From NCBI RefSeq assembly GCF_003336705.1, contig NZ_QMDL01000003.1:310211-374210 (forward strand): DNA of 64,000 bases, in the 5' to 3' direction. A model generated the notes under the pieces. It saw only the letters and a list, made by a program, of their open reading frames with translations. It was not told the DNA's origin and did no database searches. Positions 26,630 through 35,507 of the stretch are shown piece by piece; positions within the stretch are counted from its first letter, which is position 1; each line of letters begins with the position of its first letter. A program made the position numbers and the translations under genes. Origin of the DNA: Marinobacter litoralis (lineage in GTDB: Bacteria; Pseudomonadota; Gammaproteobacteria; Pseudomonadales; Oleiphilaceae).

Positions 26630-27472
26630 TTCCGGGAAGTTTTCAGGCCGGTTAAGCGTCCAGTCATAATCGATGAACCTGTAATTCGAAACGTTTTTAA
26701 TCTGATCCCCCAGCTCCGGTGCCGCCCACTCAAGAATAAACGCCTTCACCGAGCCGGATGCTTCAACAAAGTCTTCCTCATACCACTTAAACAGCTCGGT
26801 GACTGTGAGCTGCCCGGAGCTCATATCCAGGTGCCGCCGAGTATTCAGTGCGCGCCGAGTATTGTCCGCCAGCAATGTTTCCAGATTACTCTCGGTGTAG
26901 AGCTGGTTGCGAAGCGGTGGGCAGCCGGTTGATGCGCAATTCACGGCAAAGTGCACTCGGGGCTCTTTCCAGCCTTTTGCTCGATACGCTTTGCCCAGCA
27001 GAATATTTTTCTGAATGCCGTCCAAACTCAAGGCTCGACCACCCACGTTAAAGATTTCGCGCTCGAACACCGAATCCACAAACGGATTGATTCGCCCACC
27101 GTAATCCCACACAGATGCCACCAAACGACCCTCAGGCCTGTCGGTCAGTATCTGGTCAATCATGAAAAAGTTATAGGCGTTGATCCAAAAGGCGATGGAC
27201 GCGTCCCGGCCTTTCAGGTTGTCCGGGTTAAAGTTGGCCAAGGCCCGGCGCTGGCTCCGTAGCAAGCGATCTGTTCCATCATCCTCAAGCGCTCCGGAAT
27301 AATCGAAAGCCGACACCAAGCCGTTGCCCGGCAACGTTCTTTCGATAACGTATTGACTCAACAGCTTCTGGTAAGGGGCATACAGGGCTTCAGAGGCATC
27401 GGCCTGAACCGGCATCACCGCCAACAGCAAAAGGAAGGCTAAGCAAGAAGATAAAAGGGCTTTTAGCGGCAC
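26621..27472 (-). CDS. Exported DUF547 protein
   Basis: A 283-residue protein with an N-terminal signal peptide (LLSSCLAFLLLLAVMPVQADA) and a DUF547 domain with family blocks AFWINAYNFFMIDQIL, VHFAVNCASTGCPPLR and WYEEDFVE. The conserved CASTGCPP cysteines suggest a catalytic or redox site; the structure class is papain-like by family knowledge. DUF547 genes often accompany TVP38-flavoprotein genes. Here it has its own ECF-type promoter 34 bp upstream of the ATG. Confidence 0.88.
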   Translation of the reverse strand: MPLKALLSSCLAFLLLLAVMPVQADASEALYAPYQKLLSQYVIERTLPGNGLVSAFDYSGALEDDGTDRLLRSQRRALANFNPDNLKGRDASIAFWINAYNFFMIDQILTDRPEGRLVASVWDYGGRINPFVDSVFEREIFNVGGRALSLDGIQKNILLGKAYRAKGWKEPRVHFAVNCASTGCPPLRNQLYTESNLETLLADNTRRALNTRRHLDMSSGQLTVTELFKWYEEDFVEASGSVKAFILEWAAPELGDQIKNVSNYRFIDYDWTLNRPENFPELR

Positions 27473-27505
27473 AAGGCTTCTCCGGTCAGTGTTCTACCCA
27501 TACCG

Positions 27506-27531
27506 GACACCCCCGGGGGCAAATTGTTACG
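27506..27531 (-). promoter_or_regulatory. Putative ECF sigma promoter of the DUF547 gene
   Basis: Minus strand: CGTAACAA (27531-27524), 11 bp, GGGTGTC (27512-27506). It differs from the other sites only at the first base of the -35 element. It abuts a perfect hairpin at 27534-27562 that ends the previous transcript. Confidence 0.72.
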
Positions 27532-27533
27532 AC

Positions 27534-27562
27534 CTTCTGCCCGACAATCTGTCGGGCAGAAG
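27534..27562 (-). terminator. Perfect 13-bp hairpin after the YbhB-like gene
   Basis: CTTCTGCCCGACA and TGTCGGGCAGAAG pair fully around a 3-nt loop. No T run follows on either strand, so it may be a factor-assisted terminator or an RNA 3' end stabiliser. It insulates the DUF547 promoter from upstream transcription. Confidence 0.55.
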
Positions 27563-27570
27563 CTATGGGC

Positions 27571-28194
27571 TTAACGCAACGCAGGGTTCAGCGTGTAGGT
27601 GCCGGTTACCCGGGCACTGGCCAATACGTGTCCGGCCATTGCTTCCCGCACCGCATTACCGTCAAATTCGCCGGTCAGATTCAGGCTTTCGACATCCAGC
27701 GCATGCACTTCAAAGTGATAGTGGTGGATGATTTCATCGTTCCAGGGCGGGCAGGGGCCATCGTATCCAGCATAGGTGCCGGCCATGTCCGGGTTGCCTG
27801 CCAAAAACTGGGTGTAGTTGTTGATACCGCGCACACCTACCGGCCCCGGCCCGACCGGCTTACCTTTCGGGCTGACGCCGTCACTGTCTTCACCTTCCGG
27901 AATCAGGCGGGTCGTGGCCGGCACATCCACCAGCAGCCAATGGAAAAAGTCTACCCGGGGCAGGTCTGCGGGTATGGTTTTTCCTTCCTGGTTCACGTCA
28001 TCCGCAACGCTCGGTACGTCCGGGTCGAACATCATCACAACGAAGCTCTTGGTGCCTTCAGGAACACCGTCCCAGCTGAGTTCCGGGTTACGGTTGGGCC
28101 CAAAACTCATGTGATTATCGGGATTGAACACACCAAATGCGAACTTCTCCGGTACCGGATGCCCTTCGGTAACACCACCAACCTCTAATTTCAC
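27571..28194 (-). CDS. YbhB/YbcL family Raf kinase inhibitor-like protein
   Basis: A 207-residue phosphatidylethanolamine-binding-protein fold member. Recognisable blocks are NPELSWDGVPEGTKSFVVMMFDPDVP, FFHWLLVDVP and YDGPCPPWNDEIIHHYHFEVHALD. The fold binds small anionic ligands; the bacterial role is unclear. No signal peptide, so cytoplasmic. It uses a GTG start with AGGAGATAAG upstream. No ECF-type site lies before it. Confidence 0.9.
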   Translation of the reverse strand: MKLEVGGVTEGHPVPEKFAFGVFNPDNHMSFGPNRNPELSWDGVPEGTKSFVVMMFDPDVPSVADDVNQEGKTIPADLPRVDFFHWLLVDVPATTRLIPEGEDSDGVSPKGKPVGPGPVGVRGINNYTQFLAGNPDMAGTYAGYDGPCPPWNDEIIHHYHFEVHALDVESLNLTGEFDGNAVREAMAGHVLASARVTGTYTLNPALR

Positions 28195-28516
28195 GATCTT
28201 ATCTCCTGTTGTTCGGTCCTTTTATTGTCTTAGACTAGCTTATACCCAAGCGGTACGGGTTCACAGTTGTTCGCTGCAGATCCACTGTTCCGACACAAAT
28301 CAACAAACGTTTGAAACCAGCACTGACAAACACAACCCACTGATAATTATATACTTTAGACGTAATACCAACAGGCAGGCAATTGCCTTACACCCACTTT
28401 GCAGCTAATATTGGTGTCCACACGTGCCCCCGCCCAGCTGGAACCAGAGGCGATAGCCAAGCGTTTTTGATCCGTTCAAGAGTGTTTGGCTTTCACTTCT
28501 TTAAGGTTTCACCGTT
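28195..28516. other. Intergenic region between ybhB-like gene and ndh
   Basis: A 322-bp gap holding divergent upstream regions. An AT-rich stretch around 28333-28358 with CTGACA then TTATAT could serve ndh, but the match is poor. I see no RNA gene, repeat or other site in it. Confidence 0.5.
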
Positions 28517-29827
28517 ATGGAAAGTCTGCACCACATTGTCGTCGTTGGCGGCGGCGCCGGGGGCTTGGAGCTCGTTACCAGCCTGGGCAACAAACTCGGT
28601 AAAAAGAAAAAAGCGCGCATTTCTCTGGTCGACGACGGCCTGACTCACGTCTGGAAACCCCTGCTTCACGAAGTAGCCTCCGGTTCTCTGGATGCCAGCA
28701 CCAACGAAGTTAATTACCGGGCTCACGCTCGCAAGCATCATTACGAGTTCCAGCTCGGCCGCATGAACGATCTCGACCGTAGCAATAAGGAAATCGTCAT
28801 CGCCGCTTTTCACGACGGTGACGGCAAAGAAGTCGTTCCGGAGCGGCGCCTCAAATACGACACGCTGGTTATTGCGGTTGGCAGCACCGCCAACGATTTC
28901 GGCACACCCGGCGCGCAAGAACACTGTTTGTTTCTGGACAGCCTTCACCAAGCCCAACGTTTTCACAGCTTGCTATTGAACGCGTTCCTCCGCAAAAACC
29001 ATGAAGCGCTGCTGGGCAATCCTCACGCCCTGAACATCAGCATCATCGGTGCCGGAGCTACCGGTGTAGAGCTTGCCGCCGAACTGCGCCTGGCCTCCCG
29101 CGAGCTGCCGGTGTACGGCATGAACCATCTCAAGCCTTCGGACGTCTCGGTGAGCGTGATTGAAGCCGCCGACAGAATTTTGCCGGCTTTGCCCGGCCGA
29201 TTGTCTGCTGCGGCTACGCAAGAACTGAAGCGACAGAACGTTAAGGTTTTAACCGGCCAGCCAGTGAGCGAAGTAAGGAGCGACTGTCTGGTGATGAAAG
29301 ACGGCTCGGAAATCCCGTCAGACATGACCATCTGGGCCGCGGGCATCAAAGCACCGGCGTTTCTTGCCGAATTGGAAGGCCTGGAAACAAATCGCGGCAA
29401 TCAGCTGGTGGTTGAGCAAACCCTGAAAACCACCAATGATGACAACATCTACGCGTTCGGCGACTGTGCTGCCTGCCCCCAACCCGACTCAGACCGGCCA
29501 GTACCACCTCGGGCCCAAGCGGCTCACCAGCAAGCTGACGCACTCGCAAAAACCTTGTGCAACCGGCTGGAAGGAAAAGCTCCGGTACCTTTTGTCTACA
29601 AAGATCATGGCTCACTGATTAACTTCAGCCACTACACCACTGTGGGCAATCTAATGGGCAATCTGTCAGGTCGCAGCATGTACATCGAGGGCAAGGTAGC
29701 ACGGCTGTTTTATGTCTCGCTGTACCGGATGCATCAAGTTGCGCTGCACGGTTTTGTGCGCACCGGAGTGATCTGGCTAATGGACAAAATCAGCCGCGCG
29801 ATGCACCCGCGACTTAAACTCCACTAG
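28517..29827 (+). CDS. ndh: Type II NADH:quinone oxidoreductase
   Basis: A 436-residue single-subunit, non-pumping NADH dehydrogenase of the respiratory chain. It has the FAD motif VVGGGAGGLELVTSLG, the NADH motif SIIGAGATGVELAAELRLAS, the quinone-site segment IYAFGDCAACPQPDSDRPVPPRAQAAHQQ and the C-terminal membrane-binding helix region GFVRTGVIWLMDKISR. Length and order match E. coli Ndh. It is monocistronic. Confidence 0.95.
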   Translation: MESLHHIVVVGGGAGGLELVTSLGNKLGKKKKARISLVDDGLTHVWKPLLHEVASGSLDASTNEVNYRAHARKHHYEFQLGRMNDLDRSNKEIVIAAFHDGDGKEVVPERRLKYDTLVIAVGSTANDFGTPGAQEHCLFLDSLHQAQRFHSLLLNAFLRKNHEALLGNPHALNISIIGAGATGVELAAELRLASRELPVYGMNHLKPSDVSVSVIEAADRILPALPGRLSAAATQELKRQNVKVLTGQPVSEVRSDCLVMKDGSEIPSDMTIWAAGIKAPAFLAELEGLETNRGNQLVVEQTLKTTNDDNIYAFGDCAACPQPDSDRPVPPRAQAAHQQADALAKTLCNRLEGKAPVPFVYKDHGSLINFSHYTTVGNLMGNLSGRSMYIEGKVARLFYVSLYRMHQVALHGFVRTGVIWLMDKISRAMHPRLKLH

Positions 29828-29933
29828 GCAACAAGGGGACGCTACCATTGCGGTAAGCCCCCCTGCATAATGTCAGTTCAAGCAACACTTTGTTTGGGCC
29901 AACGCTCGGGCATACCTTCTGATCTGGAGTCTC

Positions 29934-31646
29934 ATGGATCCCACGTTCACGCTCATCGGCGCCCTGATGCTGGTTTTCAGTATCGTCCTCAGCCCCCTCT
30001 CCAGCCGGGTCGGCATGCCGGTTCTTCTGGTGTTTTTGGGTGTGGGCATGCTGATGGGCGAGGACGGTCCTGGCGGCATTGAGTTTGACGATGTCGAGCT
30101 TGCCGTCATCATCGCGAGTTTAGCGTTGGCGGTCATACTGCTCGATGGCGGCATGCGCACCCGGGCCGAAACCTTCCGGGTCGGCCTGAAACCGGCATTG
30201 CTACTGGCTACGGTAGGTGTGGCCATGACTGCAATGGGCGCGGCCATCGTTGCCTGGTGGGTCTTCGACCTTCACTGGCTCATGGCATTACTGATCGGTG
30301 CCATCATCTCCTCCACCGACGCCGCCGCCGTATTCTCATTGTTGCAAGGTCGAGGCCTGCATCTGAATGAACGGGTGAGCGCAACCCTGGAAATCGAGTC
30401 CGGCAGCAACGACCCGATGGCCATCTTCCTGACACTGATGCTGGTGACCCTCATCAGCGAACATCAAGACGGTGCCATTGCTTCCGGGCTGCTGATGCTG
30501 CTTCAGCAATTTGGCATTGGCGCTCCTGCGGGTTTGCTGGGCGGGTATTTGATCGTGGCCTTGGTGAACCGGATTCATCTGACCCCCGCGCTTTATCCTC
30601 TGCTGGTGGCGGCGGCGGGGCTCGCGGTGTTCGCGGCCACCAATGCCGTAGGCGGCAGTGGTTTCTTGGCCATTTACCTAAGCGGTGTGGTCATTGGGAA
30701 CCGTCAGGTGAAGATGATGCCACTGATCCTACAAGTCCATGACGGACTGGCCTGGCTGGCGCAGCTTTGCCTGTTCCTGATTCTCGGCCTGCTGGTGAGC
30801 CCATCGGAATTGGTTCCTCTGGTTGGCAGCGGCCTGATTCTGGCCTTCGCTCTGATCTTTGTGATCCGGCCCGTTACCGTGATTGCCACCCTTTGGCCGT
30901 TCGGTTTCAACCGCAGGGAAATTGGGTTTATCAGTTGGGTCGGTTTACGCGGCGCAGTACCTATTGTGCTGGCGCTGTTCCCAGTGCTGGCCGGGCTGCC
31001 AGACGCCAAGCTGGTATTCCACGCGGCCTTCTTTATCGTACTCGTTTCGCTTCTTGTGCAAGGCACTACCATGGCGCCTCTGGCCCGAAAACTGAAACTG
31101 GAAGTACCCGCAACTGAAGCGCCATTTCGTCGGTTTCCTCTGGATGTCCCTGCCACCGGCGACCACGAATTGATGCTTTTCCCCCTTCGCGGCAAGAGCT
31201 GGAACCAGCCGAAGGAAATCAGTTTGTTGCGCCTGCCCGACCACACCGCCATCGCCGGCGTTTTTCGCGACCGTGAATACCTTCAGCCTCGCCCGGACTT
31301 GGCCGTCAGCGCCGGTGATGTACTCGCGCTGTTCGCAACACCCGTGGGCGTGACGGAACTCAGCAAGGTGCTCAGCACGCGAGACATCCCCAAACACCTG
31401 GCAGAACGGACCTTCTTCGGGGACTTCGTGCTCAATGGAGACGCTTTGCTTGGCGATGTCGAACAGGTTTATGGCATCGAGCTCAAAGAAATGCCTTCCG
31501 AGCTGACGCTGGCCAAGTGCTTTGACCTGCGCACCAAAGGGCATCCGGTGGTCGGCGATATTGTGACCATTGGCCCGGTATCGTTGGTTGCCAGGGCGAT
31601 TGAAGCCGATCGGGTGACCAAAGTCGGCCTGAAAATGGAATCCTGA
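29934..31646 (+). CDS. nhaP2: Potassium/proton antiporter, CvrA/NhaP2 type
   Basis: A 570-residue antiporter. The N-terminal 390 residues form a CPA1 exchanger with about 12 helices and the ion-site signatures LLDGGMRT, STDAAAVFSLL and ESGSNDPMAIFLTL. The C-terminal part holds an RCK_C domain (ISLLRLPDHTAIAGVFRDREY) and a CorC_HlyC-like segment, the arrangement of NhaP2/CvrA. It exports K+ or Na+ in exchange for protons and would help volume and pH control in a marine cell. Confidence 0.92.
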   Translation: MDPTFTLIGALMLVFSIVLSPLSSRVGMPVLLVFLGVGMLMGEDGPGGIEFDDVELAVIIASLALAVILLDGGMRTRAETFRVGLKPALLLATVGVAMTAMGAAIVAWWVFDLHWLMALLIGAIISSTDAAAVFSLLQGRGLHLNERVSATLEIESGSNDPMAIFLTLMLVTLISEHQDGAIASGLLMLLQQFGIGAPAGLLGGYLIVALVNRIHLTPALYPLLVAAAGLAVFAATNAVGGSGFLAIYLSGVVIGNRQVKMMPLILQVHDGLAWLAQLCLFLILGLLVSPSELVPLVGSGLILAFALIFVIRPVTVIATLWPFGFNRREIGFISWVGLRGAVPIVLALFPVLAGLPDAKLVFHAAFFIVLVSLLVQGTTMAPLARKLKLEVPATEAPFRRFPLDVPATGDHELMLFPLRGKSWNQPKEISLLRLPDHTAIAGVFRDREYLQPRPDLAVSAGDVLALFATPVGVTELSKVLSTRDIPKHLAERTFFGDFVLNGDALLGDVEQVYGIELKEMPSELTLAKCFDLRTKGHPVVGDIVTIGPVSLVARAIEADRVTKVGLKMES

Positions 31647-31769
31647 CCGAAAACTGTGCAGAGGTACGTAAAGCCAACAAATGTAACAAAACCCTCTTAC
31701 CCACACCCCTGCACCCTATGCTATAAACTCCATGTACAAAATTTAACGTTCTGACGATAGTGCGGCTTT

Positions 31770-32318
31770 ATGATTTTTCGATCCCTTCTGACAGCTTTGT
31801 TCCTTGCTCTGCCAAGCTTGGTGGCAGCCACCGAATTGCTAGCTCGGGCCGATGAGCGAATGATCATGCCTGAACCCAAAGCACCGCTCTCGTTTGATAT
31901 CACCGAAGTCCTGGTAAAGAAAAGCGAGCGCCGCCTGTATTTGCTCAACGGTGAAGAAAAGGTAAAGAGTTATCGTATTTCTTTGGGTGACAACCCCGTC
32001 GGCCACAAGCTCTACGAAGGCGATGAACGTACGCCCGAAGGCAGCTATCTCCTTGATTGGCGCAATTCCAACAGCGATTTCTACAAATCCATTCACATCT
32101 CCTATCCCAATCGGGACGACAGAGAAGCGGCGGAAGCTTGGGGCCTGAAGCCCGGTGGAAGCATCATGATTCACGGCTTGCCCAATGACGCAGGCGATCT
32201 GGCCTTCGCCTTCACGGGGCTGGACTGGACCAATGGCTGTATTGCCGTGACCAACGAAGAAATTGACGAGATCTGGGAGCTGGTCGATGACGGAACCCCG
32301 ATCCGGATTTTGCCTTAA
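31770..32318 (+). CDS. Exported L,D-transpeptidase (YkuD domain), short form
   Basis: A 182-residue protein with signal peptide (FRSLLTALFLALPSLVAA) and a YkuD domain: VKKSERRLYLLNGEEKVKSY, then catalytic His135 (MIHGLPN) and Cys157 (TNGCIAVTN). Such enzymes form 3-3 peptidoglycan crosslinks or attach Lpp to peptidoglycan; a few members hydrolyse instead. It lies 214 bp upstream of lpp on the same strand, and another YkuD gene lies beyond lpp, which points to lipoprotein anchoring. Confidence 0.88.
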   Translation: MIFRSLLTALFLALPSLVAATELLARADERMIMPEPKAPLSFDITEVLVKKSERRLYLLNGEEKVKSYRISLGDNPVGHKLYEGDERTPEGSYLLDWRNSNSDFYKSIHISYPNRDDREAAEAWGLKPGGSIMIHGLPNDAGDLAFAFTGLDWTNGCIAVTNEEIDEIWELVDDGTPIRILP

Positions 32319-32398
32319 ACGCTTCGGTCAATGATTAACGCCATGACATCAGTGCATTACGTTGTTGTCATGAGCTATGCAAATTCCCCTATACCCAG

Positions 32399-32428
32399 TT
32401 AACATTTTCTTCCAGAGTGTTTTACACT
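32399..32428 (+). promoter_or_regulatory. Putative lpp promoter and structured leader
   Basis: TTAACA (32399-32404), 18 bp, TACACT (32423-32428). The leader of about 98 nt contains a hairpin GGAAGTC/GACTTCC (32472-32493) and ends in AAGGGG before the ATG, as expected for a stable, highly translated lipoprotein message. Confidence 0.6.
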
Positions 32429-32532
32429 GTTTAACGACTCCGGTAGTCATTGCCTGCTGGCATGACTGACAGGAAGTCGTCCGACTGACTTCCGGGTCTC
32501 AGGAAATAAAACGACCAATAAGGGGATTTACA

Positions 32533-32814
32533 ATGCGTAAACTTACAATCGCTGGGTTTGCAATGGCCGCTGCTCTGACTGCAGGTTGTGCCACTACTGA
32601 TCAAGCTGCTATCGACGAAGCGAATGCAACTGCAAGCTCCGCCGAGCAAACTGCTAACAATGCTCTGAACACTGCGAACAGCGCTTCCAAGTCTGCTCGT
32701 ACTGCTCAGCAGACTGCTGAAGAAGCTCTGGCTGCTGCCCGTGCTGCTCAGAAGTCCGCTAACGAAGCGAACGAGCGCGCCAAGCGTATGCTGGAGCGTG
32801 CCAGCCAGAAGTAA
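32533..32814 (+). CDS. lpp: Major outer-membrane lipoprotein, Lpp/OprI type
   Basis: A 93-residue lipoprotein. The lipobox ends LTAGC with lipidated Cys19. The mature part is an alanine-rich heptad coiled coil (ANATASSAEQTANNALNTAN) and ends in Lys93, the residue that L,D-transpeptidases link to diaminopimelate in peptidoglycan. It tethers the outer membrane to the wall. YkuD genes lie on both sides. A strong bidirectional terminator follows. Confidence 0.93.
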   Translation: MRKLTIAGFAMAAALTAGCATTDQAAIDEANATASSAEQTANNALNTANSASKSARTAQQTAEEALAAARAAQKSANEANERAKRMLERASQK

Positions 32815-32830
32815 GGCTGACGCTTAGCAT

Positions 32831-32860
32831 AAAAAAGGCCGGTTCAACCGGCCTTTTTTT
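32831..32860. terminator. Bidirectional intrinsic terminator after lpp
   Basis: Stem GGCCGGTT/AACCGGCC flanked by six A on the left and seven T on the right, so it can end transcripts of lpp and of the converging L,D-transpeptidase gene alike. Confidence 0.92.
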
Positions 32861-32863
32861 GTG

Positions 32864-33922
32864 TCAGAAATACAGGGTTTGTCCGGAATCTGATGTCGCC
32901 TTGGGCGTGGATTTATCCGAGCTTTCATCTGCCGCGACTTGTGTCAGCTTTTCTCCGATCATCCTGGGTATGCCATCAGCCTGATCAACGGCAACCTCGA
33001 TAGCCATTCGTTTGACCTGAACTTCCGGATGCTGTTTCTGGAACGCCTCCACTTTGGCCATGGTCTGACGCCAGAGCTTTTCCCGATCCTCCTGCGTGTA
33101 ATCTTCACCAGGACGATGGACTTCCAGCCAGATTTCACCACCGGATAACCCGACCTTTACCGGCTCGCGAATAACCTGAACAGGGGTGCCTTTTGAAACC
33201 TGATAGGCAAACCGGGAAATGTCTTCGTTGTACATGCGAAAACAGCCGTGGCTAACCGCCATACCAACACCAAATTTCTTGTTCGTGCCGTGGATCAAGT
33301 AACCTTTCTCACTCAACATCAAGGCGTGGGTGCCCAGCGGGTTGTCAGGCCCGGGAGGAATCATACGCGGCAGATAATCGCCTGACGCTTCATACTCCGC
33401 CCGAATACTTGCTGGCGGGTACCAGGCTGGAGACTCCAGTGGCATGGTAACCTTTGCATTGGTCAGCGGAGAAGGGTTGTCTTCGGTACCGACACCCACC
33501 GGGTACACCTGCACACCGCCCCCTGTGAAGTAATAGAGACGGTATTCGGCCAAATTGATCACGATGCCTTCACGGGCCGAATCCGGCAGAACGTACATTC
33601 TGGGCAACGTAATCTGGGTACCCTCGCCCGGTAACCACGGATCAATGCCCGGATTCGCCTTCACCAGCTCCAGATACCCCAACGCCAGCTCGTTGCCGAT
33701 ACCGGCAAAGGTATCTTCATAGGCTGTGGTGAACACCTGCAGGTCACCGGCCAGATCGCCGTTCAGGGAAAAGGTAGGCACCCGGGGTGAGCGATCGGGC
33801 TTGGCGTCGCTCGCATCCTTGGAAGTTCCAGCAGGCGATGCCTGGCCGGTTTCAGCCGCTGCCAGCGTGGGGGCCCATAGAGCAAGGCTCAGCAACAACG
33901 AAATAACGTATTTCAACTGCAT
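32864..33922 (-). CDS. Exported L,D-transpeptidase with LysM-like domain (ErfK/YbiS group)
   Basis: A 352-residue exported enzyme: signal peptide (YVISLLLSLALWAPTLAAA), LysM-like peptidoglycan-binding segment (about 74-112), then a YkuD domain with His211 (LIHGTN) and SHGCFRMYN with Cys227, and a C-terminal extension. This is the architecture of the enzymes that attach Lpp to peptidoglycan. ATG at 33922 is chosen because its GGAG site lies inside the longer frame. It converges on lpp. Confidence 0.92.
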   Translation of the reverse strand: MQLKYVISLLLSLALWAPTLAAAETGQASPAGTSKDASDAKPDRSPRVPTFSLNGDLAGDLQVFTTAYEDTFAGIGNELALGYLELVKANPGIDPWLPGEGTQITLPRMYVLPDSAREGIVINLAEYRLYYFTGGGVQVYPVGVGTEDNPSPLTNAKVTMPLESPAWYPPASIRAEYEASGDYLPRMIPPGPDNPLGTHALMLSEKGYLIHGTNKKFGVGMAVSHGCFRMYNEDISRFAYQVSKGTPVQVIREPVKVGLSGGEIWLEVHRPGEDYTQEDREKLWRQTMAKVEAFQKQHPEVQVKRMAIEVAVDQADGIPRMIGEKLTQVAADESSDKSTPKATSDSGQTLYF

Positions 33923-34112
33923 AACACTCCACATCGGTTCAAGGCCGGTTGGTATCACTGACCGGCACTCGGCTTAAGAGTTCATTTTGGATCACCGGGC
34001 CGCGTTCTCGTATAGCAAGAACAACCTATTATATCGGCATCAATACGCGCCAACATCCATGGACGTTGGGTAATCGCGGGTATCTTGCATTTTCGTAACG
34101 CGCAAATACTGA

Positions 34113-35504
34113 CTAAACGCGCATTTTCCAAATAGGTATGGCCGCCAGCGCAACGAAAATGGCGACCAACCACCAAGCGGACTCGAATGCCTGCAGCGTT
34201 GGAATACCATTTTGGTGCTCACCAAATTCGATGGTCAGTGCCACCACATTCACCCCCAATGCTCCACCAAGCTGACGGGCAAAGTTAATGCTGCTGGAGC
34301 CTGCCCCCATAAGTTCCGGCGGCAGGGGGTTCAAGGCACCCATTGAGAGAGCCGGCAGCATAAAGCCTATACCGATGCGACCCAGAACCGCCCAAAACGC
34401 CAGCCAGCCAAAACCGGCAAACTGCCCCGTAGAGGCAAACAGAACCGCTGAAAGCGCAAACATTGCAATACCGAACAGCACCAAACTGCGCGCACTTTGC
34501 TTATCCGCCAGCCGGCCGGAGAGCGGGAAGATAACGCCCAGTACCACACCCGCAGGCAACATCAGCAAACCTGCTTCGGTGGCTGAAAATCCCAGCGTGG
34601 TCTGGACAAAAAGTGGAATCAGATACGTAGAACCGAAAAGCGCCAGCCCAAGTGCCATGGCACCAATGGTTGCGTAAAGGAAAACCGGTTGTCGTAACAG
34701 AGCAAGATTCACCAGCGGGTGTTTGATCGTTCGCTCGCGTCTGACGAAAATGATCAGCAGCAAAACGTCCACAAGGGCCTGCACAAGCAGCCGCAATTCA
34801 TGACCCTCAAACGACTGAAACCGAGTCAGAGTATCCAGGGTCAAACCAACAATCGCGCCCAGCATCACCAGCCCCGGCCAATCAAAGGCATAACGTGCAG
34901 GCCGGGATACCGGAACCGGCAAAAAACGCCAGGCCATCAAAACACCAATCAAGGTCACCGGGGCAGGGGCGAACATGACATAACGCCAATTAAACTGATC
35001 GACAAGAAAACCACCGAGCACCGGCCCCAACGCAGGTGCCAGAATGACACCCATGCCATATATACCCATGGCCTGACCACGCCGATCAGCCGGAAAGATT
35101 CGGAATACGAGATACATGCCCATCGGCTGCATCAAACCAGCCATGGCGCCCTGGCCCACCCGGGCAGAGATCAACTGGGCTGGCGTTTGGGCAAAACCAC
35201 CGGCCACGGAAATCACTGCAAACAACGCCATTGCGATCGCGAGGGTTTTACGCACGCCGAAACGGTCAAGCAACCAAGCGGACGCCAGCATGGTGGTGGT
35301 CATGGACGCAATGAAACCGGTGGCTAACCAGTGAACGGTACCCTGGCGCAGGCCGAACTCCAGCATTATGTCGTGAAGCGCAACGTTGACCACCGTCGCA
35401 CTGAGCACCGTTGCCATTGTGCCAAGTACAACCGTGGCAACAGCCAGCCACCGCCAACGTTCACCGTAGCGGGCTTCGAGCCCGGCAATCGTATTATCCG
35501 CCAA
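34113..35504 (-). CDS. MFS drug exporter, DHA2 (EmrB/QacA) type
   Basis: A 463-residue efflux protein with about 14 hydrophobic helices. Typical features are LSATVVNVALHDIMLEFG in the first helix, LLDRFGVRKTL in loop 2-3 and GQGAMAGLMQPMGMYLVFRIFP. It probably exports hydrophobic compounds with proton import. A MarR gene lies three bases upstream on the same strand, so the exporter is likely repressed by it. No adaptor (EmrA) or outer-membrane factor is encoded here. Confidence 0.9.
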   Translation of the reverse strand: MADNTIAGLEARYGERWRWLAVATVVLGTMATVLSATVVNVALHDIMLEFGLRQGTVHWLATGFIASMTTTMLASAWLLDRFGVRKTLAIAMALFAVISVAGGFAQTPAQLISARVGQGAMAGLMQPMGMYLVFRIFPADRRGQAMGIYGMGVILAPALGPVLGGFLVDQFNWRYVMFAPAPVTLIGVLMAWRFLPVPVSRPARYAFDWPGLVMLGAIVGLTLDTLTRFQSFEGHELRLLVQALVDVLLLIIFVRRERTIKHPLVNLALLRQPVFLYATIGAMALGLALFGSTYLIPLFVQTTLGFSATEAGLLMLPAGVVLGVIFPLSGRLADKQSARSLVLFGIAMFALSAVLFASTGQFAGFGWLAFWAVLGRIGIGFMLPALSMGALNPLPPELMGAGSSSINFARQLGGALGVNVVALTIEFGEHQNGIPTLQAFESAWWLVAIFVALAAIPIWKMRV

Positions 35505-35507
35505 AGC

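Noticed and set aside
31682-31708. TGTAACAA upstream of the L,D-transpeptidase gene as a fifth ECF promoter
   Set aside because: At the fixed 11-bp spacing the sequence is CCACACC, not a GTGTC element.
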